DNA of 46,422 nt, from IMG/VR virus record IMGVR_UViG_3300035670_000369, positions 1-46,422 of that record, one strand, 5' to 3'. This DNA is from a virus. Made by a program: the position numbers and the translations under genes. Below the pieces are notes generated by a model that did not search any database, was not told the DNA's origin, and saw only the letters and a list, made by a program, of their open reading frames with translations. Shown one piece after another: positions 33,613 to 40,590 of this stretch. Position 1 is the first letter of the stretch. Each line of letters starts with the position of its first letter.

Positions 33613-33735
33613 TGTGAGATGGGGGAAGCGGTATCTCAGTTGGTAGAGAGCGTCTCTATACTTATAGGACGGTAAAAAGACGCAGTCGTTGGTTCAAGTC
33701 CAACCCGTCCTACTTCCCCACCTCCCACTCTCACA
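33613..33735 (+). ncRNA. tRNA-like RNA with abnormal anticodon arm and long outer helix
   Basis: Clear tRNA parts: D-arm TCTC-AGTTGGTA-GAGA (33634-33649), anticodon-type stem CGTCT/AGACG (33651-33655, 33678-33682), five-base variable loop, and T-arm GTTGG-TTCAAGT-CCAAC (33688-33704). But the anticodon loop has 22 bases instead of seven. The ends pair as GGGGAAG/CTTCCCC (33622-33628 with 33713-33719) plus CGG/CCG with a five-base bulge, and further out TGTGAGA/TCTCACA. AGGACGG inside the loop (33666-33672) pairs perfectly with CCGTCCT after the T-arm, an alternative acceptor. No normal anticodon or encoded CCA. Confidence 0.6.
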
Positions 33736-33776
33736 AGTTTAGCAAGATAATAAAAAAATCAAATAACATTAAAAAT

Positions 33777-34247
33777 ATGAAAACAAATAAAAAAGAAAAG
33801 ATTACTAAGATAATAAGTTTGATTAAGAAAATGGAACAAAATACTTTCTTGTTGCCAGATTCGTGGTCAGAATTATTTAATATGGTATCAAGGTCGGCAC
33901 ATTACAAGACTTATGTCGGGGGTCGTGGTGATTATAGTAGGTATATAGACATTGAATATACAAAAAATGACGAGCTATATAATCCAAAGCAAGAAGACAG
34001 TTATTCAATTACAATCAGAAAAAATGAAGTTTATCTAAACAAACGATTAGGCGACCCTCAAAACGAAGTTGACTTAGTTTTGGATATTGTGGAGGCAATT
34101 TATAAAGAAAAAATCTCATTTGAGATAATGGACAAAGAAGTCGCAACCAAAAGATTAAAACTAAAAGAGTTAAAGGACAGCATTAAGAAGTCTACTGATG
34201 AATTTACTAAGTTAAAAAACGAGCTAGAATCTTCAAAGCAAGTTTAA
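33777..34247 (+). CDS. hypothetical early protein, 156 aa
   Basis: Basic start MKTNKKEKITKIISLIKKME, a beta-rich middle (YSRYIDIEYTKNDELYNPKQ), and a C-terminal coiled coil (VATKRLKLKELKDSIKKSTD). It follows the tRNA-like RNA and an A-rich leader. Not recognised. Confidence 0.6.
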   Translation: MKTNKKEKITKIISLIKKMEQNTFLLPDSWSELFNMVSRSAHYKTYVGGRGDYSRYIDIEYTKNDELYNPKQEDSYSITIRKNEVYLNKRLGDPQNEVDLVLDIVEAIYKEKISFEIMDKEVATKRLKLKELKDSIKKSTDEFTKLKNELESSKQV

Positions 34248-34260
34248 TCCCCATCCCAAA

Positions 34261-34389
34261 ATGAAACCTTATAAAGGAAAACTACACTGTCCTCAATGTC
34301 CACCAAATAAAGGTTGCAACTCTGACCCTAAATATCGTTGCCTAAGTAAAAATTTTACTAGAAAAGATAAAAGACATAGACCAAAATGA
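34261..34389 (+). CDS. 42-aa Cys-rich small protein
   Basis: MKPYKGKLHCPQCPPNKGCN SDPKYRC then a basic tail. CxxC plus two further Cys suit a single zinc ion. Its TGA overlaps the ATG of the next gene (ATGA), a coupling that supports it. Confidence 0.55.
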   Translation: MKPYKGKLHCPQCPPNKGCNSDPKYRCLSKNFTRKDKRHRPK

Positions 34390-34610
34390 AACATATAGAA
34401 AAAATTGAGAAATCTTTTAGAAATAAGTTTGTTAGGGGCAATGTCGTTGAAGAAGATATTGATGTTCCTTTTTCTTGGGATGTTATTAGAGACTTCCTCC
34501 GCTCCTCTCACACCTCGTTTGTAACTGATTTGATTAAAAGAGTGGAGGGGGAAAGAGGTAAGCCAGAGGCGGTCGATAATATTATTAGATTATTGAATAC
34601 AGAATTATGA
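34386..34610 (+). CDS. hypothetical early protein, 74 aa
   Basis: Helical protein (KHIEKIEKSFRNKFVRGNVV; PFSWDVIRDFLRSSHTSFVT; AVDNIIRLLNTEL). It is coupled by ATGA to both the gene before and the methyltransferase after (34607). No motif recognised; perhaps a partner of the methyltransferase. Confidence 0.6.
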   Translation: MKHIEKIEKSFRNKFVRGNVVEEDIDVPFSWDVIRDFLRSSHTSFVTDLIKRVEGERGKPEAVDNIIRLLNTEL

Positions 34611-35149
34611 AAAAATACCAAATAATATATGCAGATCCACCTTGGTCTTATCAAAATGGTGGAGTTCCACAGGGGGGGGTAAATGTTCAATATCCGACAA
34701 TGAAACTAGAGGATATTAGAAAATTACCAATAGCTGAACTGGCAGATGATACTTGTGTCTTGCTTATGTGGGCTACATTTCCACAACTACAAGAAGCATT
34801 TGAGGTTATAAAAGCTTGGGGTTTTAAATACAAAACACTTGGCTTTAGCTGGTTAAAAACTAACAAAGATGGCTCCCCGTTTTTTGGGATAGGATATTAT
34901 GCAAAATCAAATCAAGAAGTTTGTTTGCTGGCGGTAAAAGGTAAAGCTCACTCTCTTGTAAAATCAAATAGCGTTTCAAGTTTTGTTAGCACAGGTCGGA
35001 CAAAACACAGTGAAAAGCCACAGATATTTAGAGATAAAATAGTAGAATTATTTGGCGATATTCCTAGAGTTGAACTCTTCGCCCGAATAAAAACAGAAGG
35101 CTGGGATGTCTGGGGAAATGAAGTAGAGAGTGATATAGAATTAAACTAA
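34607..35149 (+). CDS. MT-A70-type DNA adenine N6-methyltransferase
   Basis: 180 aa. DPPW (residues 10-13) is the catalytic motif; QYPTMKLEDIRKLPIAELAD and LLMWATFPQLQEAFEVIKAW and 'KTLGFSWLKT ... YYAKSNQEVCLLAVKG' give the SAM-binding order of MT-A70/Ime4-like enzymes, with the acceptor region SFVSTGRTKHSEKP and closing RVELFARIKTEGWDVWGNEV. It would methylate adenine in phage DNA, protecting it from host restriction. The target is unknown. Part of a coupled run of small genes. Confidence 0.9.
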   Translation: MKKYQIIYADPPWSYQNGGVPQGGVNVQYPTMKLEDIRKLPIAELADDTCVLLMWATFPQLQEAFEVIKAWGFKYKTLGFSWLKTNKDGSPFFGIGYYAKSNQEVCLLAVKGKAHSLVKSNSVSSFVSTGRTKHSEKPQIFRDKIVELFGDIPRVELFARIKTEGWDVWGNEVESDIELN

Positions 35150-35189
35150 CCGCCCTAGATACTATTATTAAAATGTTAAAAGAAGAGAT

Positions 35190-35450
35190 ATGATGAGTGA
35201 ATTAAAAAAAGAGAATAGTGAGATGGAATTAAGTGAAGCTACAAAAAGGAATATGGAAATAAGTAAATCATTAATACATTGTCCTGAACACGCCAAGATG
35301 ATAGAAAGTGAAAAAGGTAACACAGGATACTGTAATAGTTTTGAGTGGGAGATTGGTGGTAATTCAATTTCTGTTAATCAGGAGTATTGGATTAAAATAA
35401 ATTATTGTCCTTTCTGTGGTAAAAAAATATTAAAAGAAGAGATAGAATGA
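35190..35450 (+). CDS. small zinc-binding protein, 86 aa
   Basis: LIHCPEHAKMI ... INYCPFCGKKILKEEI: the C-terminal CPFCGKK knuckle with an earlier CPEH and C in GYCNS suggests a zinc ribbon, with SFEWEIGGNSISVNQEYWIK between. It is typical of phage family proteins that start 'CPEH' and end 'YCPFCG'. Its stop overlaps the next start by four bases. Confidence 0.6.
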   Translation: MMSELKKENSEMELSEATKRNMEISKSLIHCPEHAKMIESEKGNTGYCNSFEWEIGGNSISVNQEYWIKINYCPFCGKKILKEEIE

Positions 35451-35752
35451 AAAAACTAAAACTAGGAGAATATATGCTTGGAGCCTATGAACTCGCCTGT
35501 GATGAATTGGCTCAATACTTTGTCACTAAATACTTTGGTAAGGAGGCGGAGTATTGGTGGATAGGTGATTGCCCTGGTGGTGTAATAGAAGTAGCTGATA
35601 GATATTTTGATATGCGAGATGTGCATGAGTTCTTAAAGAATAAATACACCGGGAAGATGATGTTCAAATACTACGACCAAAAAATGGATGCTGATATGAA
35701 AGGTGAGGACTGGAATTATAATATTTATAGTTATAAACAATGCAAAAAATAA
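35447..35752 (+). CDS. hypothetical early protein, 101 aa
   Basis: MKKLKLGEYMLGAYELACDE then LAQYFVTKYFGKEAEYWWIG and a beta part (GGVIEVADRYFDMRDVHEFL); acidic and aromatic. It overlaps the next gene by 13 bases. I recall similar phage proteins ('WWVGD..GG...IGDYFF') but no function. Confidence 0.65.
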   Translation: MKKLKLGEYMLGAYELACDELAQYFVTKYFGKEAEYWWIGDCPGGVIEVADRYFDMRDVHEFLKNKYTGKMMFKYYDQKMDADMKGEDWNYNIYSYKQCKK

Positions 35753-35910
35753 TTAAAAAACAAGTAATCTTAGAAGATGATGAGATTAAGACATTCCGTA
35801 ATGCTTTATATTACATAAAACACCGGATTGAAGAACATCATAGCAAAGGGGCATTATCGGTCGGTTCATTGCCTTATATAGAGAGTTTATTGGAAGAGTT
35901 AAAGAAATGA
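35740..35910 (+). CDS. hypothetical early protein, 56 aa
   Basis: Helical, charged protein MQKIIKKQVILEDDEIKTFR NALYYIKHRIEEH, ending SLPYIESLLEELKK. Start within the preceding gene's end and stop overlapping the next ATG by four bases (ATGA). No motif seen. Confidence 0.5.
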   Translation: MQKIIKKQVILEDDEIKTFRNALYYIKHRIEEHHSKGALSVGSLPYIESLLEELKK

Positions 35911-35981
35911 ACAAACTAGATTTATTCGTTTTAATACTTATCATTTTAATTGGGTTAATTCTTTGGGTGCCAACGTTATGA
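35907..35981 (+). CDS. 24-aa transmembrane peptide
   Basis: MNKLDLFVLILIILIGLILW VPTL: after four polar residues it is one membrane helix. Its ATG overlaps the previous stop and its TGA overlaps the helicase ATG at 35978, so it sits in a chain of coupled starts. It could be a real micropeptide or merely a translational bridge. Confidence 0.45.
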   Translation: MNKLDLFVLILIILIGLILWVPTL

Positions 35982-37177
35982 AATATACAGAGCAAAAACC
36001 AAAACCACATCAACAGCGAATAATTGATCTCAACCCAAAGAAGATACTTCTGAATTGGGAAGCAAGATGTGGTAAAAGTTTGCCGGCCGCTATTTGGATA
36101 GATAATCCGTGCCGAATTGGAAATACTTTTATTATTTGCACCAAGCAAAATAAAAAAGATTGGATTGAAATGGGGACTAGAGCCACGGTTTTGACGAAAG
36201 AGGAATTCAAACGCGTTGCTAACGCCATTAAAGACCCCACGGCAATTGTGGTTGATGAACTTCATCACTTTAACTCCGGTCTATTTCAAAAAGGTCGCAG
36301 TCAGCTCTCCACTGCCCTATATACTTTAATTAAGAAATATCCCTACTGTGACTTTATGGGTCTATCTGCTACTATGATCAGGCAGAATGCGTGGTCTCTT
36401 CATACAGCCTTATGTTATATAGGGGTCTATTATGATTGGAAAAAGTGGCGCGAAGAGTTTTTTTATTACGTTAAGTTACCTTTTCTTCGCTTCCCCACTT
36501 GGATGCCGAAACCTGATTGGAGAATAAATATAAGGAAGTATCTTGAAAAACATTGTGACATTGTTGGTCTAAAGGATATCATAAACGATCTGCCACCAGT
36601 AGAAACAAAAATCATTACAGTCAAGCATGAACAAAAATACGTGCGACCACTTGATAAAATTGTGACATGGGTTGACGAGCATCGATGGGAGCAAGGTGGT
36701 AAGTTAGAAGAGATTTTAAAACTTGGTTATAAGAAAGTCATTTTAGTATGTAAATATACCGAACAAATCGATTTCCTCAAAGACAAACTCAAGGACGAGA
36801 AGCCTGTTTTTGTCCTTGATGGACGGGAGAGAGACCAAAGTGTGGTAAAGAAACAAGCACAAGAGGCGGAGGAATGTTATTTCATTTGCCAGAGTGCGAT
36901 GGGAGAAACGTGGGATGGCTGGAGTTTTGGCTGTATGGTCTTTGTGAGTTTGGGGCATAGTTGCTACCAACACACTCAGATGGTTGGAAGGCAGAGGCAC
37001 TTGGAACACTTAAGACCAGTAGAAATCATATATTTGATAGGCGGCGTTTGGGACCAAAGGATCTACGATACTGTGGTGGTAAAAGGAAAAACATTTAATC
37101 CACATATTTATTTACATGAAGAGGAAGATGAGTTATTATTAGAAAATGAATCTTCCCGACCTACCAAAAACTCATAA
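35978..37177 (+). CDS. SF2 DNA helicase
   Basis: 399 aa from ATG at 35978. Motifs: ILLNWEARCGKSLPAAIWID (motif I/Walker A), DELHHF (motif II), GLSATMIR (III), then DFLKDKLKDEKPVFVLDGR-type region (domain 2) and SCYQHTQMVGRQRHLEHLRP (motifs V-VI, with arginine fingers). The compact form resembles phage SNF2/DEAD-box helicases used in replication or recombination. The TTG at 35963 is a weaker start. Confidence 0.85.
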   Translation: MKYTEQKPKPHQQRIIDLNPKKILLNWEARCGKSLPAAIWIDNPCRIGNTFIICTKQNKKDWIEMGTRATVLTKEEFKRVANAIKDPTAIVVDELHHFNSGLFQKGRSQLSTALYTLIKKYPYCDFMGLSATMIRQNAWSLHTALCYIGVYYDWKKWREEFFYYVKLPFLRFPTWMPKPDWRINIRKYLEKHCDIVGLKDIINDLPPVETKIITVKHEQKYVRPLDKIVTWVDEHRWEQGGKLEEILKLGYKKVILVCKYTEQIDFLKDKLKDEKPVFVLDGRERDQSVVKKQAQEAEECYFICQSAMGETWDGWSFGCMVFVSLGHSCYQHTQMVGRQRHLEHLRPVEIIYLIGGVWDQRIYDTVVVKGKTFNPHIYLHEEEDELLLENESSRPTKNS

Positions 37178-37541
37178 GAAAAAAGAAGCTAACTTTGGAA
37201 TACAACTCCGACATATTATTGATACACTCAATTTAGATTCTTGCTCAATAGAAATAAAACATACAAGAGGTAAGAACTCATTTCCATTTGACGAATTAAC
37301 CGATCAACAAATAAGTTGGGGGTTAAAGAATAAAACCGGCTCACTCATTAGGGTGCAGGGTGTTTGTGGTGAGCCTGATTATGTATGGCTTAAGAACACT
37401 CCTGCTTATGTAATTATAAAATACCCTGAGGGTATTGTTGTCATTCCCCTCGACTCCTTTCTTAAAGAGAAGAATTCTTCATCTCGTAAATCACTAACTT
37501 ACCAGCGCGCTCTTTGTATAGCCTGTTTAAATGTAACTTAG
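37146..37541 (+). CDS. RecU/Holliday-junction-resolvase-like nuclease
   Basis: 131 aa. SCSIEIKHTRGKNSFPFDEL (E-x-K) then DQQISWGLKNKTGSLIRVQG and GEPDYVWLKNTPAYVIIKYP (GEPD and a beta strand with K) follow the PD-(D/E)XK order of RecU-type resolvases with the 'FPFDEL..HQ' segment. It would cut branched DNA during recombination or before packaging. It starts in the helicase's last codons (32-base overlap), and its end overlaps the convergent minus-strand gene by 80 bases. Confidence 0.7.
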   Translation: MNLPDLPKTHKKKEANFGIQLRHIIDTLNLDSCSIEIKHTRGKNSFPFDELTDQQISWGLKNKTGSLIRVQGVCGEPDYVWLKNTPAYVIIKYPEGIVVIPLDSFLKEKNSSSRKSLTYQRALCIACLNVT

Positions 37542-37689
37542 CATCTCTTAACATTTTTCGGTAGTCATTGATCAGGGTATTCTTCTCCGCATAGGCACTC
37601 GGATAATCCGTTAGTTCTTTGTGGATAAGATGATTAAGAACTACTAGGTCAAGGTCATTTAATTTAATTGTTTTACGGTGGGTTAGCAT
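37462..37689 (-). CDS. hypothetical protein, 75 aa
   Basis: Helical protein (DLDLVVLNHLIHKELTDYPS; TLINDYRKMLRDAKLHLNRL) with an LYKERAGKLVIYEM beta end. Its ATG overlaps the ATPase stop by seven bases, arguing that it is real, and it overlaps the convergent nuclease gene by 80 bases. Function unknown; the helical part recalls the C-terminal domain of small replication proteins. Confidence 0.55.
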   Translation of the reverse strand: MLTHRKTIKLNDLDLVVLNHLIHKELTDYPSAYAEKNTLINDYRKMLRDAKLHLNRLYKERAGKLVIYEMKNSSL

Positions 37690-38945
37690 AAATCCTTATA
37701 TTCATCTGAAGCCATGGCTTCATCAACATTAACCTTATCAAACTCTCCAAAGGCTTTTTCAGTTTCCTCATCACCTTGAGCCACATCTTCATCAACTAAA
37801 TCATGCTCAACCTTATCAACATGATCAAATATATGCATTATTTCCCTGAATTCATCTTTTAATATCCACTTATCTCCCTGACTACCACCTTTAATTTCTC
37901 GGAAACACATACCCAGAGCGTTGATTTCCTCAAGCCACGGCTTAACTGAACCGGTCGGATAACCTAATTTAGTAGCCACGCCCTTGGTAGTCACACTAGC
38001 ATAATGGGCTAGTTCTTTTAATGCCATTCTTCTGCCTTTAGGAATAGAATCTAATGCTATTTTATAAAGTATCTTCTCATATTGTGGTGGCATCACACCA
38101 CCGCTCATAGCGATAAAGACTCTAGCTAGTAAGTGAAGCTGATTAGAAATACGCATTGGCATCTCTGGTGCTAGAACCAACCCCACATCTCCTTTCCAAG
38201 TCTTCTCCACTGGTGAACGAGCGGAAGCAGCAAAGTCGGAAACCGTTACTATCTTATCACTAATAGCTTCTGGTATATCATCTTTCATTTCCCCCACAAA
38301 TGGAATCATAGTATCAATATACTCCTTAAAATCTTTTTTTAATTCTTCACGATACTCCTTGATATGTCCAGCAATTTGAGCCGCTCGTTTGGTGGTCTTA
38401 CGCCTATCTTGCTCTGGTAAGGAGTAGGACATAGTTCTAAGACCCATACTTGAGTCTTGTCCGTCCATAGCGTGAATCTTTTCGGTGACACCAGCGATTA
38501 AAGTTATTTTACCTTGCCACATTAAATCTTCACCACGTCCGGTTGGTTTAGTTAGTAGTCCATCATATACCTCACGGAATTGTGCCATGATAGACTGACG
38601 ATCTTCTTTGGTCATTGAGAGAATAGTAGTGAAGTCTTTCATTACAATAATGGATGTTCGGGCAATACGGAGAAGGAGTGATGCCTCTTTACCTTTAACT
38701 GAAGCACCAGAGAGTAGGGTATTAGGAGTTAAGGTTGAGACTTGGTGGACGAAGGGGATACCCATGATGCAGTTAAGTACTTCTGACTTACCAGATGAAC
38801 TACCACCAACTAGCATGCACCAGATCGGGTCTCCGGGCATTCTATTTGAAAGAACCACTGCGGCCACCAAAGGAATAACACTATCATCTTCCAGATAGAA
38901 AATTGATTTGTATTTTTTTGTAAGTTCTTCAATGGTTTTAGACAT
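37683..38945 (-). CDS. P-loop replication ATPase (helicase/primase-like)
   Basis: 420 aa. GGSSSGKSE (47-55) is Walker A; IIVMKDFTTIL (99-109) is the Walker B region; later ISAVMSGLR-like order is replaced by DGQDSSMGLRTMSYSLPEQD (sensor). The C-terminal part holds a winged-helix-like ALKELAHYASVTTKGVATKL (about 315-335) and an acidic tail. The order suggests a phage or archaeal-type replicative ATPase loading on primed DNA. It overlaps the C5-methylase remnant by eight bases. The family is not certain. Confidence 0.65.
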   Translation of the reverse strand: MSKTIEELTKKYKSIFYLEDDSVIPLVAAVVLSNRMPGDPIWCMLVGGSSSGKSEVLNCIMGIPFVHQVSTLTPNTLLSGASVKGKEASLLLRIARTSIIVMKDFTTILSMTKEDRQSIMAQFREVYDGLLTKPTGRGEDLMWQGKITLIAGVTEKIHAMDGQDSSMGLRTMSYSLPEQDRRKTTKRAAQIAGHIKEYREELKKDFKEYIDTMIPFVGEMKDDIPEAISDKIVTVSDFAASARSPVEKTWKGDVGLVLAPEMPMRISNQLHLLARVFIAMSGGVMPPQYEKILYKIALDSIPKGRRMALKELAHYASVTTKGVATKLGYPTGSVKPWLEEINALGMCFREIKGGSQGDKWILKDEFREIMHIFDHVDKVEHDLVDEDVAQGDEETEKAFGEFDKVNVDEAMASDEYKDLC

Positions 38946-39297
38946 GATATTTCTTCATAAATGATAAGATATGCTTCACAACTTCTTTCAAAATACGAAC
39001 ATACTCCCAGAACAGACCTGACCTTGCACCATCTAAGCCTTGACGATTCTTCTTGGCGATTGATAAGTCTTGGCAAGGACTTCCTCCAATTAACAATGTT
39101 GTATCTCTCCACAAAGGAGTTGGGTGAAAATCTACCACTGAACCTATTTGTGTGGTCTTTGGATGATTTTTCTGGGTAATTTGAATAGCATACTTATCAA
39201 TCTCGGAAGCGTAATACTCCACATCGTAACCCAATTCTTTTAGGGCTTGCTGGGCGACTGATATACCGTCGAATAAACTTAGAACTTTTATTTTCAT
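38938..39297 (-). pseudogene. truncated C5-cytosine DNA methyltransferase
   Basis: 119 aa. It keeps motif I (LSLFDGISVAQQALKELGYD) and motif IV with the catalytic Cys (GGSPCQDLSIAKKNRQGLDG) and SGLFWEYVRILKE, but stops before motif VI (ENV), VIII, the target-recognition domain, IX and X, so it cannot be a complete enzyme (normally over 300 aa). Its ATG overlaps the primase stop and its end overlaps the ATPase start. Either a remnant or a domain kept for another role; no partner half is present. Confidence 0.75.
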
Positions 39298-39926
39298 ATA
39301 TATTTCTCACTTAAATTTTTAACCGCCTCTCTAAAATTACACGAATGTAATTGTTGAAACATATCAATCACATCTCCATCTTTACCGCAACCAAAACAAT
39401 GAAATCTGTTATTCTTTTTATAGTATTTAAGTGAAGGAGTTTTCTCCCCATGAAATGGGCAACAAGCAAAACCTGCCTTGTTAAATTCCATTATATCAGT
39501 GATCGGAATCTGCTTAATTTTTTCTATATCAAATGACTGTCCACTGTCCTTAATCTCAGTTAGCCTAGACAATTTTTTCTCATAATCTTTAACCCTTAAT
39601 TCAGAATCTGATATTGATTGTTTAATAAATTCATCAGTGGCTTCATTCCAACGGTTCTCATCAATGAGTTTGTTTAGCAATTGCCTCATTGATTTCTGAT
39701 ATTCATATTCAGCATTAATTTCTAATTTAGTATCTCGTTTAAAGTCTTTAAATGTATAAACATCACCGTTCATTTTATTAAAAATAAGCTTTGATTCATA
39801 GAAGAATCGTAAGGAGTTTAATGGAGGGAAGGTGTCAGTGATAAAAGCTCTGCCAGCAAAAGATGAAGAAACGTTTTTAAAAACCTCTTGACCAATTTCA
39901 AAATTTTCTTGTTCCCGTTCTTTCAT
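39294..39926 (-). CDS. CHC2 zinc-finger primase-like protein
   Basis: 210 aa. The C-terminal 70 residues carry the DnaG-type zinc finger: CCPFHGEKTPSLKYYKKNNR then FHCFGCGKDGDVIDMFQQLH, preceded by IPITDIMEFNKAGF. The N-terminal 140 residues are helical and unfamiliar, and no TOPRIM catalytic domain follows, so RNA primer synthesis would need another protein. It is the first gene of the leftward replication island and starts nine bases from a TATAAT box. Confidence 0.8.
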   Translation of the reverse strand: MKEREQENFEIGQEVFKNVSSSFAGRAFITDTFPPLNSLRFFYESKLIFNKMNGDVYTFKDFKRDTKLEINAEYEYQKSMRQLLNKLIDENRWNEATDEFIKQSISDSELRVKDYEKKLSRLTEIKDSGQSFDIEKIKQIPITDIMEFNKAGFACCPFHGEKTPSLKYYKKNNRFHCFGCGKDGDVIDMFQQLHSCNFREAVKNLSEKYI

Positions 39927-39935
39927 GATGTATCT

Positions 39936-39963
39936 ATTATAATACTATAGTTTTATTTGTCTA
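39936..39963 (-). promoter_or_regulatory. primase-island promoter, almost leaderless
   Basis: Minus strand: TAGACA (39958-39963), 16 bases, TATAAT (39936-39941), nine bases to the ATG. The 5' leader would be about two or three bases. Confidence 0.7.
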
Positions 39964-39972
39964 GTTTAAAAA

Positions 39973-40014
39973 TGTGGAAAAACTGTTAATAACTTTTTAC
40001 AAAAGTTTTCCACA
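39973..40014. promoter_or_regulatory. inverted DnaA-box-like pair, candidate origin
   Basis: TGTGGAAAA (39973-39981) and TTTTCCACA (40006-40014) face each other; both match the DnaA box TTATCCACA with one change, and an inverted repeat (TGTGGAAAAACT/AAGTTTTCCACA) surrounds GTTAATAAC. It lies between divergent replication genes, so an origin or a regulator site are both plausible. Confidence 0.5.
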
Positions 40015-40033
40015 GCTTATTCAGGTTTTACTC

Positions 40034-40061
40034 TTGACTTCTTGTCTAGCTTTGATAAACT
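40034..40061 (+). promoter_or_regulatory. HTH-gene promoter, predicted leaderless
   Basis: TTGACT (40034-40039), 16 bases, TAAACT (40056-40061), and the ATG at 40068, seven bases on, at the expected start of transcription. Confidence 0.7.
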
Positions 40062-40067
40062 TATTGT

Positions 40068-40250
40068 ATGACTAAGCAACGGGAATCTTTTTATAAAGAT
40101 AAGTTGATAGAAATGAGAGATGCTCTTATTTCTACGACGGTCGAAAGCGGTGTGTCAGTTACTGACACAGCGTTTATCTTTAAGATTTCTAAGCAGAGAG
40201 TGTCACAAATTATAAACGATAATAATAAAAACAATGACAGAAGAAAATAA
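40068..40250 (+). CDS. small HTH DNA-binding protein, 60 aa
   Basis: Helix-turn-helix SGVSVTDTAFIFKISKQRVS QIIND after a charged helix (KDKLIEMRDALISTTVES). First gene of the rightward recombination operon, with a divergent operon on the other side; it may regulate both. The next gene overlaps by 17 bases. Leaderless start predicted. Confidence 0.7.
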   Translation: MTKQRESFYKDKLIEMRDALISTTVESGVSVTDTAFIFKISKQRVSQIINDNNKNNDRRK

Positions 40251-40590
40251 AGATGTAATTGCAGATTTGTTTGCAGATGATTCCACTAAGCCGGAATCTA
40301 ATTGGTTTGCATTTGAAAAAGTTGGTGATTCCATTCAGGGTGAATTAGTGATGGAGCCCTATGATAATGAAACCAAGTTTGGTGAGCAGAGAGTTTATAC
40401 TCTTAAGAGAGCTGATGGTCAGGAGTTTAATGTTGCTTTGAAGCACACTACCCATAAGATGAATATTCAGCAACTAAAGTCGGCTGCTGTAGGTGATTTA
40501 CTAGCTTTCAGATTAAAAGAATTAGTTGATACTGGAAAAGTAAATCCAGCGAAAAGTATTGAGGTGAGAATTAAGCACATGAATAAATAA
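40234..40590 (+). CDS. possible single-stranded-DNA-binding OB-like protein
   Basis: 118 aa, beta-rich: FEKVGDSIQGELVMEPYDNE, FGEQRVYTLKRADGQEFNVA, AVGDLLAFRLKELVDTGKVN, IEVRIKH. The five-strand order with a glycine-rich middle suggests an OB-fold like small phage SSBs. Position, coupled with the RecB-like nuclease (one-base overlap) and next to the primase, supports a replication/recombination role. No diagnostic motif confirms it. Confidence 0.5.
   Translation: MTEENKDVIADLFADDSTKPESNWFAFEKVGDSIQGELVMEPYDNETKFGEQRVYTLKRADGQEFNVALKHTTHKMNIQQLKSAAVGDLLAFRLKELVDTGKVNPAKSIEVRIKHMNK

Noticed and set aside
33613-33735. Normal tRNA gene (Tyr or Ile) at this place
   Set aside because: Tyr-like GTA and Ile-like TAT triplets can be found in the large loop, but none sits in a seven-base loop with T33; acceptor pairing is not canonical.
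35786-36268. 160-codon minus-strand frame opposite the helicase start
   Set aside because: It is antisense to three coupled genes and the helicase motif I; composition is that of a shadow.
38938-39926. Recoded stop codons (TGA or TAG read as an amino acid)
   Set aside because: TGA ends the primase, several small genes and the 44835 gene in ATGA overlaps, and TAG ends others; tryptophan is TGG throughout. Standard code holds.
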